From assembly GCA_028713125.1 (NCBI GenBank), contig JAQTOU010000002.1:206583-270582 (forward strand): a stretch of DNA of 64,000 nt, in the 5' to 3' direction. A program made the position numbers and the translations under genes. Positions 10,243 to 19,210 of this stretch are shown piece after piece. This stretch comes from Elusimicrobiales bacterium (GTDB lineage: Bacteria; Elusimicrobiota; Elusimicrobia; Elusimicrobiales; UBA9959). How positions within the stretch are numbered: position 1 is the first letter of the stretch; every line of letters begins with the position of its first letter. Under the pieces are notes generated by a model, which saw nothing but the letters and a program-made list of their open reading frames with translations, was not told the DNA's origin and ran no database searches.

Positions 10243-10718
10243 GCCTCCAGCTTGTGCGGTTTACGCTTGGCGGCAACTTTTACGCCCTCCCCGTCTCCGA
10301 GGTTACGGAGGTCGTCAGGATGGTGGAAGTTACCCCTCTGCCTGACGCCCCCTCCTTCGTGGAGGGGGTTATAAATCTGCGCGGCGCGGTGATACCGGTG
10401 CTGGATATGCGCAAGCGGCTGGGCATGGCGGCGGCGCCCTATACTTACTTCACGCGCATCCTGGTCCTCGCGATGCACGGGCATACCGCCGGGATGATCG
10501 TGGACGCGGTGGACGGAGTCGCCGAGATCGAGCCGGGGGATATGGGGGCGGACCCGTCCGAATCCCTGGGAGCGCACATGCACCATTATGTGTCGCGCGT
10601 GGTGAAAGCCGGCGGCCAGCTGATAGTGGTTTTAGAGGCGGGAAGGCTGATCACGGAGGAAGAGGGCGGCACGCTGCGGGACTCCGCGGGCAGGGCGGCG
10701 GGAGGCGGTCATGAATGA
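10239..10718 (+). CDS. cheW: CheW coupling protein, second copy
   Basis: The protein has 159 residues and is a single CheW domain of canonical length. It begins with LQLVRFTLGGNFYALPVSEV and has the diagnostic VEGVINLRGAVIPVLDMR. It lies between cheB and cheY with overlaps of 4 and 8 bases, so it belongs to the core of the operon. It is clearly different in sequence from the CheW at 4192. Two coupling proteins may let the single CheA serve more than one receptor set. Confidence 0.93.
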   Translation: MSLQLVRFTLGGNFYALPVSEVTEVVRMVEVTPLPDAPSFVEGVINLRGAVIPVLDMRKRLGMAAAPYTYFTRILVLAMHGHTAGMIVDAVDGVAEIEPGDMGADPSESLGAHMHHYVSRVVKAGGQLIVVLEAGRLITEEEGGTLRDSAGRAAGGGHE

Positions 10719-11097
10719 AACAAAGGCGAAGGTCCTTCTCGTCGACGACCAGACTGTCGTGCGCGGCGTGCTCCGGGCTTACCTGGAAACCGTCCTTCAG
10801 TGTTCGGTCTCGGAAGCCGCGAACGGCCTGGAGGCGGTGAAGCTGCTTGTTTCCGCGGATTTCGACCTGATAATCACCGACCTGGTGATGCCCGAGATGA
10901 CGGGTTTGGAACTGATCGGGTATTTAAAAAAAGATCCCAGGCTTAACCGCATCCCGGTGGTAATGCTTACCAGCCAGGAAGAGGAGGCGGACCGCCGCAA
11001 GGCCGCCGCGTTCGGAGTGAGCGAATACCTGGTGAAGCCGTTCAATCCCGTTTCGATGCGCGCGGTCCTGGCGCGCTGCCTGCGCCTAAACCCTTAG
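10711..11097 (+). CDS. cheY: CheY-like single-domain response regulator
   Basis: The 128-residue stand-alone receiver has the acidic pocket DDQ at the N terminus, phospho-acceptor Asp in LIITDLVMPEMTG, Thr in VMLTSQ, and Lys-Pro in YLVKPF. There is no output domain, so it should act by binding a target when phosphorylated by CheA. In flagellar systems that target is the motor switch, but no motility gene is in this window. The start overlaps the upstream cheW by eight bases. It is the last gene of the cluster. Confidence 0.9.
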   Translation: MNETKAKVLLVDDQTVVRGVLRAYLETVLQCSVSEAANGLEAVKLLVSADFDLIITDLVMPEMTGLELIGYLKKDPRLNRIPVVMLTSQEEEADRRKAAAFGVSEYLVKPFNPVSMRAVLARCLRLNP

Positions 11098-11142
11098 GCC
11101 TGCCGGAATCCCGGCGCGCGGGCGGGCGCTCGCTTTGTTTTA

Positions 11143-11176
11143 TATAATCTTTCTAGCGGCGGGCCGGCCGCCGCGC
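11143..11176 (+). promoter_or_regulatory. Probable -10 box and leader hairpin of tdh
   Basis: A perfect TATAAT is at 11143-11148, about 50 bases before the tdh ATG; no good -35 box is seen. Between them, gcggcgg (11156-11162) can pair with ccgccgc (11168-11174) to form a very stable leader hairpin. A strong ribosome site (GGAGG) follows. The hairpin could also be the end of the chemotaxis operon, though it has no U-tract. Confidence 0.45.
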
Positions 11177-11197
11177 TGAATTTCTGGAGGACCTACC

Positions 11198-12232
11198 ATG
11201 ATAGCTCTTGTCAAAGCTAAAGCCGAGAAAGGCCTGTGGCTGCAGGACGTGCCGAAGCCGGTTATCGGCGATAACGACGTCCTTATAAAAATTAAGAAGA
11301 CCGCTATCTGCGGCACCGATATCCATATTTACCAGTGGGACGACTGGGCTCAGAAGACCATCCCGGTGCCGATGCACGTGGGCCACGAGTTCGTGGGCGA
11401 GATAGCGGAGCTGGGCAAGTTCGTACAGGGGCACTTCGTCGGGGAGCGGGTCTCGGGCGAGGGGCACCTGGTCTGCGGGCACTGCCGCAACTGCAAGGCG
11501 GGGCACCGCCACCTCTGCATAAATACGAAGGGGGTGGGGGTTAACCGCCCGGGCTGCTTCGCGGAATACCTGGCCATACCGGCGGAGAACGTTTTTTCCA
11601 TCCCCGAGGGGGTTTCCGACGACGAAGCCGCCATCCTGGACCCGCTGGGCAATGCGGTGCACACGGCGCTTTCTTTCGACATGATCGGCGAGGACGTGCT
11701 GATAACGGGCGCGGGCCCGATAGGCATAATGGCGGGAGCGATAGCCAATCATGTGGGTGCGCGGCATGTGGTGATCACGGACGTGAACGAGTACCGGATG
11801 GGCCTGGCCCGCAAGCTTGGGATAAAGACGGTGGTGGATTCGCGCACGGAGAAGCTGCCCGACGTGATGAAGGCGCTCGGGATGACGGAGGGCTTCGACG
11901 TGGGGCTGGAGATGAGCGGGAACGCGCAGGCTTTTAACGACATGATCGCGGCGGTGAAGATGGGGGCGCATATTTCGCTCCTGGGGATATTGCCGGCGAA
12001 TACTACTATTCCGTGGAACCAGGTTATTTTCAAGGCGCTGTTCCTGAAGGGGATCTACGGGCGCGAGATGTTCGAGACCTGGTACAAGATGTGCGCGATG
12101 CTGACGAGCGGCCTGGACATCAAGCCGGTGATCACGCACCATTTCCCGGTGAAGGATTTCAAGGAAGGGTTCGAGATAATGTCCTCGGGGAAGTCCGGGA
12201 AGATTATTCTGGATTGGACGGGGATCAATTGA
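11198..12232 (+). CDS. tdh: L-threonine 3-dehydrogenase
   Basis: This zinc- and NAD-dependent medium-chain dehydrogenase oxidises L-threonine to 2-amino-3-ketobutyrate, the first step of threonine breakdown to glycine and acetyl-CoA. It has 344 residues, the family length. Catalytic zinc ligands are Cys 38 (AICGTDIH) and the His-Glu of GHEFVGEI; structural zinc cysteines are in [10 protein letters not shown] and HLC. The NAD site is [12 protein letters not shown]. The end motif [11 protein letters not shown] is typical of Tdh. The usual partner, 2-amino-3-ketobutyrate ligase (kbl), is not next to it. A strong GGAGG ribosome site lies seven bases before the ATG. Confidence 0.95.
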   Translation: MIALVKAKAEKGLWLQDVPKPVIGDNDVLIKIKKTAICGTDIHIYQWDDWAQKTIPVPMHVGHEFVGEIAELGKFVQGHFVGERVSGEGHLVCGHCRNCKAGHRHLCINTKGVGVNRPGCFAEYLAIPAENVFSIPEGVSDDEAAILDPLGNAVHTALSFDMIGEDVLITGAGPIGIMAGAIANHVGARHVVITDVNEYRMGLARKLGIKTVVDSRTEKLPDVMKALGMTEGFDVGLEMSGNAQAFNDMIAAVKMGAHISLLGILPANTTIPWNQVIFKALFLKGIYGREMFETWYKMCAMLTSGLDIKPVITHHFPVKDFKEGFEIMSSGKSGKIILDWTGIN

Positions 12233-12235
12233 GAC

Positions 12236-12422
12236 GCGGTTTCGCTTTAACTCACGTCATCGAAGCGTAGTCGGGGTCCTGTCAGGGGTTTTGCCCCGCG
12301 AACCCTGGAAGATGGAAACCGTTGCGCGGTTTCCCCCCAGCCGGGGAAATTAGGCTGGGGCCCCCCCTTCCCCAAAGGGTTCGCGAAACAAAACCCCTGC
12401 CACCCCTCCGAAGCGAAACCGC
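12236..12422. repeat. Cloverleaf-like nested palindromic element
   Basis: The space between tdh and the next gene is a set of nested inverted repeats. Outer arms of 12 bases are identical (gcggtttcgctt at 12236-12247, aagcgaaaccgc at 12411-12422). Middle arms of 25 bases (12281-12305 and 12377-12401) pair except for about five positions. Inside are two perfect 8-bp hairpins, 12314-12321 with 12327-12334 and 12335-12342 with 12353-12360. The result is a four-armed figure. It has no coding potential of note. It may be a small non-autonomous repeat, a structured RNA, or a large transcription barrier after tdh. Confidence 0.75.
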
Positions 12423-12441
12423 AGTTTCCTTATTTAAATTT

Positions 12442-12942
12442 ATGAAATACAGCGAGAATTTTGAGAGGTTTTGCGAGGGGCTGGAGGGGCCGGGGTCTTT
12501 TTTGGTGGTGGAGGATAAGAAGGGGCGGGTGAACGTGATGACGATAGGGTGGGCGCAGGAGGGGTTTATCTGGGGGGAGCCGGTAATGACCGTCCTTGTG
12601 CGGCCCTCGCGCCATACGCATGCCATGATGGAGAATGCGGCGCATTTCAGCGTCTGCGTGCCGCGCCGCGGGGAGATGAAGAAGGAACTGGCTTTCTGCG
12701 GCACGAAGTCCGGCCGCGAGTACGACAAGATACGCGCGTGTGCGCTTAAGCTTAAAGAGGGGGCGGCCAAGGACTTGAAATATATAGAGGGCTGCGGTCT
12801 GGTTTACCAATGCGAGATCCTCGGGAAGACGGTCCTTAAGAGGGAAAACCTGTCCGCAGGCGTCCTGAAAAAATATTATCCCGAGGCGGATCTCCACACG
12901 CTTTATTTCGGGAAGATACTGAAAGCGGAGAATTTTAAATGA
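12442..12942 (+). CDS. Flavin reductase-like protein
   Basis: The protein has 166 residues. The sequence VNVMTIGWAQEG followed by PVMTVLVRPSRHTHAMMENA is the FMN-binding split-barrel pattern of the flavin reductase / flavoredoxin family, which uses FMN to move electrons. The start at 12442 is chosen because the family fold begins here and the frame upstream runs through the palindromic element. No Shine-Dalgarno sequence is visible; the leader is AT-rich. It overlaps the next gene by four bases (ATGA). The exact substrate is not known. Confidence 0.85.
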   Translation: MKYSENFERFCEGLEGPGSFLVVEDKKGRVNVMTIGWAQEGFIWGEPVMTVLVRPSRHTHAMMENAAHFSVCVPRRGEMKKELAFCGTKSGREYDKIRACALKLKEGAAKDLKYIEGCGLVYQCEILGKTVLKRENLSAGVLKKYYPEADLHTLYFGKILKAENFK

Positions 12943-14168
12943 AGACTTCAAGGCTGGCTTCTTTGCTTCTCTCCGCGCTCGTTTTTTCCGGCTGCGGGAT
13001 GTTCAGGCAGAAAGCGGCGGAGTACTATCTCGGCAGGGCCCGGAAAATTGCGGAGGCCCGGAACCCGGCGCAGGCCGCCGTGGAGGGGGCTTTCGCCGAT
13101 ATCGAGAAGGCTCTGTCTTACGCGCCGGATTCAGGGCAGGCCGTGGAGCTCCTGGGCCGCCTCGCCGACTCGGCCTCGAACAACGGTTTTGCCGGGGCGC
13201 AGGAGCTGGAAGCCGCCGCGCTTAAAAAAGCCATTGCGGCCAGCCCTCTCAACTGGAGCGCGCGCGAGTCGCTTATCAATTATTTCGCCTCGAGGGGCGA
13301 TACCGGGGGGCTTGAGGCCATGGCTTCGCAGGCGCAGGAGCTCGGCGCCTCCGGCGGCGCGGGGCAGCGCTATTGCGCCCTGCTGGCCGGCCTGGCCGCG
13401 CGCGCTTCGGCGCTGCCCTGGCTGGAGTCGGAGGCCTACCTCAGTCTTAACAAGTCCCCGGAAGCCCTTTTTGAAAAGGCCGCGGCCTATGAATCTGGCG
13501 CGGCCAGGGTGCAGGCTATGAAGACCGAAGCGGAAAAAATTGCGGCCTCCGATCCCGGCGTAAAGAAATACGCCCCGGCCGCGCTCGTCTCCGCTTCCGA
13601 AGTGGCCGCCGCCGACGCGCTGCGCGAGCCGGAGGCTATAGCGGCCATAGCCGGCTTTAACGCGAAGGCCGGGTCCGACAAGGCTTTCCGCAAAGCCGTG
13701 GAGATGACCGTGCAGGGGAATTCGGCGCTGGTAAAGAAGGAATACTCGCAGGCGCGGGCTTTCTACCAGGGCGCGCTTAACCATTACCCGGCGCTGGTAG
13801 AGGCGCGGCGGCAGCTTGCCGAGACTGATTTCCAGGAGGGCGCTTCGCTGGCCGCGGCGGGGCAAAATCCCAAGGCGGCGGCGCAGCTTCTGTATAAAGC
13901 CTACGGCGGGGCCTCCTCGGTAATCGCGGAAGCCCTGAAAACCGGGAATCTGATCCCGTTCATAAAGCCGGCTAAATTCCTGGGAGAGACTTATTCTCTT
14001 AAGGCCGCGGACCTGGCGGCGCTGCGCGCCGTCGAGGGCAAGCGTCTGAAGAACACGGCCAGGCTCGAAGCCGATTTTAAGGGCGCCCTCGATGAGGCTT
14101 TAAAGCTGAACCCTGAGGGCCGCCTGGCCAGGGAACTGCTCGAGCGCTATACAAAAGAAGGGTTTTAA
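12939..14168 (+). CDS. Predicted lipoprotein with TPR-like helical repeats
   Basis: The protein has 409 residues. The N terminus is a lipoprotein-type signal (hydrophobic stretch LLLSALVFSGCG with Cys 20), so it is probably anchored in a membrane facing the periplasm. The rest is Ala-rich and helical, with several TPR-like units (for example the segment with YSQARAFYQGALNHYPALVEAR). I do not recognise a named family. It overlaps the flavin-reductase gene and lies eight bases before another secreted protein, so the three probably form one transcript. A role in envelope complex assembly is possible but only inferred. Confidence 0.75.
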   Translation: MKTSRLASLLLSALVFSGCGMFRQKAAEYYLGRARKIAEARNPAQAAVEGAFADIEKALSYAPDSGQAVELLGRLADSASNNGFAGAQELEAAALKKAIAASPLNWSARESLINYFASRGDTGGLEAMASQAQELGASGGAGQRYCALLAGLAARASALPWLESEAYLSLNKSPEALFEKAAAYESGAARVQAMKTEAEKIAASDPGVKKYAPAALVSASEVAAADALREPEAIAAIAGFNAKAGSDKAFRKAVEMTVQGNSALVKKEYSQARAFYQGALNHYPALVEARRQLAETDFQEGASLAAAGQNPKAAAQLLYKAYGGASSVIAEALKTGNLIPFIKPAKFLGETYSLKAADLAALRAVEGKRLKNTARLEADFKGALDEALKLNPEGRLARELLERYTKEGF

Positions 14169-14176
14169 CTGGGAAA

Positions 14177-14902
14177 ATGCGGAGTAAAAACTGCTACGCC
14201 GGCCTGCTTTTTGCCGCGCTTTGCGCGGGCGCCCCTTTTTGCCGCGCGCAGGGCACGGCTTCTTCCACCTCCGCGCCCGCCGGAGTCCAGAGTCCTCTGA
14301 TGCTTACCTTCTCGAAAGACGCGTACTCCTCCAGGGTCGGGGTGGACTATTCCCTGAGATGGGATTTTTCGGACCTGGCTTCCTTCAAGCCGGGGCTCGG
14401 CACCGTGTACTCGGGGATAAAAGCTCTCACGAACTGGGATATAACGGAGAACACCCGCCTGGACTACTACGGTTTCAGGACCAACCCGTGGCGGCTTATA
14501 ATCGCCAAAGAGAAAAAGAGCGCTGCGCCCGCCGCGCCGGCGGCCGCGGGCGGCGTCAGCCCGGTGGTGAGCGCCGAAACCCCCGAGTACCGCAAGCGCA
14601 TAAGGCTTTCCGTCTCGCCGCTGGTGGACGATATCAAAAGGAATTTTGACGACGGGCTGCGGAATTTCCTGCTGAGCAATTCGCTTAGGAAGTTCTCCCC
14701 GGAATGGCAGAGGATGGGCGAGGCCAATAGAAAAACTTTCGTGAAGGACGTCCTGTCCGTTGATATCTGGGGCGTGCCGCTGCCGGGCGTGAGCGAAGCG
14801 AAAGAGGGGCTGGAATATCTGAGCGAGCCGGGGAAGAAACCGGCAGGAAAAATATTGGAGCCCTTGACCATCAGCACCCGGCCTTCCGTCAACAACCATT
14901 AA
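14177..14902 (+). CDS. Secreted protein of unknown function
   Basis: The protein has 241 residues with a signal peptide (CYAGLLFAALCAGAPFCRAQ) and probable cleavage after the Ala-Gln region. The mature part has a segment with VGVDYSLRWDFSDL, a Pro/Ala linker near 120, then a charged helical half. I recognise no domain. The alternating Tyr/Arg pattern in the first half could belong to a small beta-barrel or envelope protein, but this is weak. It follows the TPR lipoprotein by eight bases, in the same direction, and its end is convergent with the large minus-strand gene that follows. Confidence 0.7.
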   Translation: MRSKNCYAGLLFAALCAGAPFCRAQGTASSTSAPAGVQSPLMLTFSKDAYSSRVGVDYSLRWDFSDLASFKPGLGTVYSGIKALTNWDITENTRLDYYGFRTNPWRLIIAKEKKSAAPAAPAAAGGVSPVVSAETPEYRKRIRLSVSPLVDDIKRNFDDGLRNFLLSNSLRKFSPEWQRMGEANRKTFVKDVLSVDIWGVPLPGVSEAKEGLEYLSEPGKKPAGKILEPLTISTRPSVNNH

Positions 14903-14923
14903 CCGGCGCCCGGGGCTGACCGG

Positions 14924-17872
14924 CTATACGGCCACCGCGCCCTTGCCCTCTGAGCCGTCTATGCGGATATCCAGCGGCGCGTCGAAGCGCAGGTGGCGGA
15001 TGTAGGTGAATTCTTTTTCCGGCTTGTGAGCCTTTATCCGGTCCCAGTTGATGAACGACTCGGGGCCGGTTTCATTTATAGTGAAATAGCCGATGCCGAG
15101 CGAAGTCACGTTGTGGAAGAAATGGGTGCCGTAGGATGGGTCCACCGCAAGGTCGCCATAGGACGCCTCGATTATGATCCTGGAATTGGAGATATGATGC
15201 CATTTTACCGGGATCCCGAGCAGCGGGTCGCTCGAGCCCCAGCGGCCGGGCCCGACGATGATATAGGAGCGGCCCTCGGCGCGCAGCTGCGCGTTAAGCT
15301 CGCCGATCTCCTCGGCGATGTCGCGGGTCTTCATCACGTCAAAGCTTTCCGGGGTCACATAGACGAGGTCCGTGATGTCGCGGTGCGAGCCGTTGCCCAG
15401 GGCCTGGGCGCTGAGGAGCAGCAGGTTCTCGTGTTTCAGGTCCTTCAGCGAGACTTTCTTTATCTGGCTGCGCGAGACCATCGGGCGCATCTGCAGGATG
15501 TTGAAGGCCGCCGCGCCGGAGACCGGGTCGTAATCGCAGGCGAATTCCATTTCGATATTGCAGCCCATGGCCTCCCTGCCCAGCGCGGAAAGCGTGTTCA
15601 GGATCTCTGAAAGCGGCAGCGCCTCGTTCTTGAGCACGGGGGCGAAGGTGATCAGGCGGCGGCCCGGCTCCGAGATATTGTCCGACACCCGGTCGTTCTC
15701 GGCGGAGTAGGTGGAGCCTACCAGCTCGAGCGACCCGTCGCGCTCCGCTTCTTCGATGCCGGCGGCTTCGAGCGCGGGCTCCTCCTCGTAGCTCAGCGTG
15801 TTCTCCGAGGGGGCCGTCTTAAGGGCGATGAACTTTTTCTGCGAGTTGGCCAGGAAATCCGGGATGGTGCAGAACTGGTGCAGATTATGGGGGTGGCTGG
15901 GCGAGAAGCGCAGCGCATTGTAGCCCTCCACTATGGTCTTGCCCAGGCCCAGCGCTATATGGGAGATAGGGTCCTCCGCCCTGAGCGGGGGCACCGGGTA
16001 ATAGTTGTAGGACTGCACGACCCCGGCGAAGGCCGGGTAATAGCGGCCGCTCTGGTAGTCCCGTCCCACCACGCGCTGGATCACCACGGCCATCTTTTCA
16101 TCGTCCATCATTAGCGGGTTGAGCCTGCGGTAGCCGCGCGCCTCGCGCGAGAACACCGAGGCGTACACGAATTTCACCGCCCTGGCCAGTTCGTCAAGGC
16201 GGCGGGCGGGGTCGGGGTTGTTATTGGCCAGCATGTAAGTTTTGTAGACCCCGGCGAAAGGCTGCGTCTTGGAATCTTCCAGGAGGGAGGAGGAGCGGAC
16301 GGCCAGCGGCCCCTGGAGTTTATCCAGCAGGGCCGCCAGGTCCTGCATCACGTAGTCGGGCAGGCGGGCCTTTTCGAAAAAAGCGGCGGTCTGTTCGTTG
16401 GTATTGTTTTCGTTTATCAGCGAATCCATCCCGTTCTGTTCCATGAAAAAATCGAAGACGTCGGAGGCTATCACCACGGTGTTGGGGACGGCCACCGTGA
16501 CGCCGGGCCAGCGCTGCTCCAGGTCAGTCTTGCTCAGCAGGAAATCCACGAAGGCCAGGCCCCTGGCCTTGCCGCCGATGGAGCCGGAGCCGATCTTGGA
16601 GAAAGGGGTGGAATCGTCGAAGAGCTTGCGGTCGAACTTCAGCACGGTGCCAAGCTGGGTCTTGTAGACGAACTGGTGCAGGGCCTCGATCAGGTACTTG
16701 CGCAGTTCCTCGGGGTTGTTGAACTCCGAGATCCTCCAGGGCCTGATGTGGTAGGCCATCTCGAACTCGGTGCGCGCGAACAGCCACTTGGAAAAGTGGT
16801 TGCGGCCGGAATGGTACAGCACCGACTCGATGGGCACCACCTTCAGCAGCCTGAGCATGGTGCTGAGGTCCGCCGCGCGGGCCAGCTCGACGCCGTTCTT
16901 GTCGGCGAAGACGAAATCCCCGAACCCGAAATAGCGCAGGATGAAGGCGCGCAGCTGCTTTGAGAGGTCGGCCGCCGACTTGTGCATGAAGGAGGCGCCC
17001 AGCGCGGTGGCCGCGGGGGCGAACTTTGCGCTGAAGGACTGGAGCAGCACCGGCATGTCGGGGTTGTCCTTCTTTATATTGCGGGTCAGGGTGAGGCCGG
17101 CCTCCTGGTCCGAGACTTCGCCCATGGGGTACTCTATATCGGTGATGACGCCCAGCAAATTGGATTTGTATTTTTCGTAGATCTCCCAGGCCTCTTCGTA
17201 GGTGCTGCAGAAAAGAACCTTGGGCCGGGCGCGCATGCGCATCAGTTTCTTGGCGGGGTTCAGCTCCTCTGTCATCACTATCTGCGTCTGCTTCAGCAGC
17301 TCGGTATAGATGACCGGCAGGTAGGAGGAGTAGAACTTTATATTGTCCTCCACCAGCAGCACGGCCTGCACGCCCACTTTCGAGTCCTGCTCGAAGTTGC
17401 GCCTGTCCTCTATGACGTTTATGATGGCCGAGAAGATCCTGGTGTCGCCGCTCCAGAGGTAGACCCCGTCGGCGAGCGCGAGAGTTTCCTCCGGGATGGT
17501 CTTTATGTCCTGGATATTGAAGGAAAGCATCACCACCGGCAGAGTCTGGCGCCCGGCTTTAAGGCTGCGGAAGAACTCCGCCATGTCGTTTTCGCCCACC
17601 TGGATCATGGCTATGACCAGGTCGTAGGAGCCGCTCTCCAGCTTCTCGATGGCCTGCTCGGCCGTGGCCACGCGGGTTATCCTGGGGGCGGAGCGGGGGG
17701 AATAGTTCTGCATCGCGCCGAAAAGGGCTTCGTTCAGGCGGTCGTCGTCGGCCAGCAGGAAGGAGTCGTAAAGCGAGGCCACCAGCAGGACGTTCTTGAT
17801 CCTGTACGGCATAAGCTTCTCGAAGCCGCCGAATTCCACCTCGTAGTCGCCAGGGCGTTTAGCAGTGTTCAT
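14924..17872 (-). CDS. PEP synthase/PPDK N-terminal-domain protein with receiver-like N-terminal domains
   Basis: The protein has 982 residues. Residues about 25-160 and 165-315 look like two receiver-type folds (VLLVASLYDSFLLADDD; AVLLVEDNIKFYSSYLPVI with TDIEYPMGEV). Residues about 430-840 match the ATP-grasp, pyruvate/PEP-binding domain of pyruvate phosphate dikinase and PEP synthase: IGGKARGLAFVDFLL, then PLAVRSSSLLEDS, AGVYKTYMLAN and ILQMRPMV. The phosphohistidine swivel domain and the PEP TIM barrel of a full enzyme are absent, so it cannot run the complete PEP synthase reaction as known. A late segment (YIIVGPGRWGSSDPLLGIPV) is conserved in this protein type. It probably phosphorylates another target or senses ATP, under receiver control. 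It is transcribed divergently from serC. Confidence 0.82.
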   Translation of the reverse strand: MNTAKRPGDYEVEFGGFEKLMPYRIKNVLLVASLYDSFLLADDDRLNEALFGAMQNYSPRSAPRITRVATAEQAIEKLESGSYDLVIAMIQVGENDMAEFFRSLKAGRQTLPVVMLSFNIQDIKTIPEETLALADGVYLWSGDTRIFSAIINVIEDRRNFEQDSKVGVQAVLLVEDNIKFYSSYLPVIYTELLKQTQIVMTEELNPAKKLMRMRARPKVLFCSTYEEAWEIYEKYKSNLLGVITDIEYPMGEVSDQEAGLTLTRNIKKDNPDMPVLLQSFSAKFAPAATALGASFMHKSAADLSKQLRAFILRYFGFGDFVFADKNGVELARAADLSTMLRLLKVVPIESVLYHSGRNHFSKWLFARTEFEMAYHIRPWRISEFNNPEELRKYLIEALHQFVYKTQLGTVLKFDRKLFDDSTPFSKIGSGSIGGKARGLAFVDFLLSKTDLEQRWPGVTVAVPNTVVIASDVFDFFMEQNGMDSLINENNTNEQTAAFFEKARLPDYVMQDLAALLDKLQGPLAVRSSSLLEDSKTQPFAGVYKTYMLANNNPDPARRLDELARAVKFVYASVFSREARGYRRLNPLMMDDEKMAVVIQRVVGRDYQSGRYYPAFAGVVQSYNYYPVPPLRAEDPISHIALGLGKTIVEGYNALRFSPSHPHNLHQFCTIPDFLANSQKKFIALKTAPSENTLSYEEEPALEAAGIEEAERDGSLELVGSTYSAENDRVSDNISEPGRRLITFAPVLKNEALPLSEILNTLSALGREAMGCNIEMEFACDYDPVSGAAAFNILQMRPMVSRSQIKKVSLKDLKHENLLLLSAQALGNGSHRDITDLVYVTPESFDVMKTRDIAEEIGELNAQLRAEGRSYIIVGPGRWGSSDPLLGIPVKWHHISNSRIIIEASYGDLAVDPSYGTHFFHNVTSLGIGYFTINETGPESFINWDRIKAHKPEKEFTYIRHLRFDAPLDIRIDGSEGKGAVAV

Positions 17873-17966
17873 GAAAACTATTTTACAATACTTGCGCAGC
17901 GCCGTGACGGGCGTTAAATCAACGGACGAAGCGTTTTTAATCCGGTGGGCTTTTGATATTAGCGGG

Positions 17967-17995
17967 TTGCCAATTTGAACGCATATATTTATAAT
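17967..17995 (+). promoter_or_regulatory. Sigma-70-type promoter of the serC operon
   Basis: TTGCCA (17967-17972), 17 bases, then a perfect TATAAT (17990-17995). Transcription would start near 18002, giving a 30-base leader that ends in the ribosome site aggagaat before the ATG at 18032. Confidence 0.75.
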
Positions 17996-18031
17996 GCTTA
18001 TTATAGGCTACAATGCTTTCAGGAGAATAAT

Positions 18032-19210
18032 ATGGAAAAACCCACCTTAAAAACCAAATGCCCCAACTTTTCTTCCGGACCCTGCGCCAAAAGGCCGGGC
18101 TGGACCGTGGACGCGCTTAAGAACGCCCTCGTGGGCCGTTCGCACCGCTCCAAGGAAGGCAAGGCCCGCCTGCAGGAAGTTTCCGACCGCATGAAGAAAG
18201 TCCTCGGCCTGCCCGCGGATTACCGCATAGGCGTGGTGGCCGCCTCGGATACCGGCGCGGTGGAGCTCGCGATGTGGACCATGCTCGGCTCCCGGCCCGT
18301 CGATATCTTCGGCTGGGAATCTTTCGGGAAGGGCTGGATCACCGACGCCGTGAAATATCTTAAGCTCCCCAAGGTCAACGAGTATAAAGCCGACTACGGC
18401 AAACTCCCGGACCTGAAAAAGGCCAACCCCGCCAATGACATAATTTTCACCTGGAACGGAACCACCTCCGGAGTGAAGGTTCCCAACCTCGACTGGCTGC
18501 CCGCGAACCACGAGGGCATCGTCATCTGCGACGCCACTTCCGGCGTCTTCGCCATGGAAATGGATTTCACCAAGCTCGACGTGGTCACCTTCTCCTGGCA
18601 GAAAGTCCTGGGCGGCGAGGCCGCGCACGGCGTAATAATCCTGTCGCCCAAAGCGGTGAAGCGCATGGAAGAGAACGAGCCTGAAGTCTCCTGGCCCGTC
18701 CCGAAAATATTCCGCCTTGCCGCCGAAGGCAAGCTGAAGCCGGGCGAGCTGGAGTACAATACGGTCAACACCCCGTCCATGCTGTGCGTCGAGGACGCGA
18801 TAGACGCCCTGAAATGGGCGGAAAGCATCGGCGGCAGCCCAGCGCTGGTGAAGCGCTCCAACGCCAACCTTGCCGCTTTCGAAAAATGGGTGGCCAAGTC
18901 CGACTGGATAGATTTCCTGGCCGAGTCGAAGGAGATCCGCTCGAACACCTCGGTCTGCTTTAAAATAAAAGCCGGCTGGTTCCTGAAGCTGTCCGACGAG
19001 GAGAAGACCAAGGCCGCGAAGAAGATCACCTCGCTGCTCGACAAAGAGGGCGTGGCCTACGATATCAACTCCTACGGCAAAGCCCCGGCCGGCATCCGCG
19101 TCTGGTGCGGCGCCACCGTGGAGACTTCGGATATCGAAGCGCTGACCCCCTGGCTCGACTGGGCCTATGATGCCGTTGCCAAAGAATACGCCAAGGAGGC
19201 CGTGAAATGA
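18032..19210 (+). CDS. serC: Phosphoserine aminotransferase
   Basis: This pyridoxal-phosphate enzyme converts 3-phosphohydroxypyruvate and glutamate to phosphoserine, the second step of serine synthesis. The 392 residues begin [22 protein letters not shown], the N terminus of the longer SerC type found in many anaerobes, archaea and alpha-proteobacteria rather than the E. coli type. The PLP-binding Lys is 191 in SWQKVLGG. The ATG at 18032 is chosen over an upstream in-frame start because the promoter (TATAAT to 17995) and a clear AGGAGA site place the message start just before it. Its stop overlaps the serA ATG by four bases. Confidence 0.93.
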   Translation: MEKPTLKTKCPNFSSGPCAKRPGWTVDALKNALVGRSHRSKEGKARLQEVSDRMKKVLGLPADYRIGVVAASDTGAVELAMWTMLGSRPVDIFGWESFGKGWITDAVKYLKLPKVNEYKADYGKLPDLKKANPANDIIFTWNGTTSGVKVPNLDWLPANHEGIVICDATSGVFAMEMDFTKLDVVTFSWQKVLGGEAAHGVIILSPKAVKRMEENEPEVSWPVPKIFRLAAEGKLKPGELEYNTVNTPSMLCVEDAIDALKWAESIGGSPALVKRSNANLAAFEKWVAKSDWIDFLAESKEIRSNTSVCFKIKAGWFLKLSDEEKTKAAKKITSLLDKEGVAYDINSYGKAPAGIRVWCGATVETSDIEALTPWLDWAYDAVAKEYAKEAVK

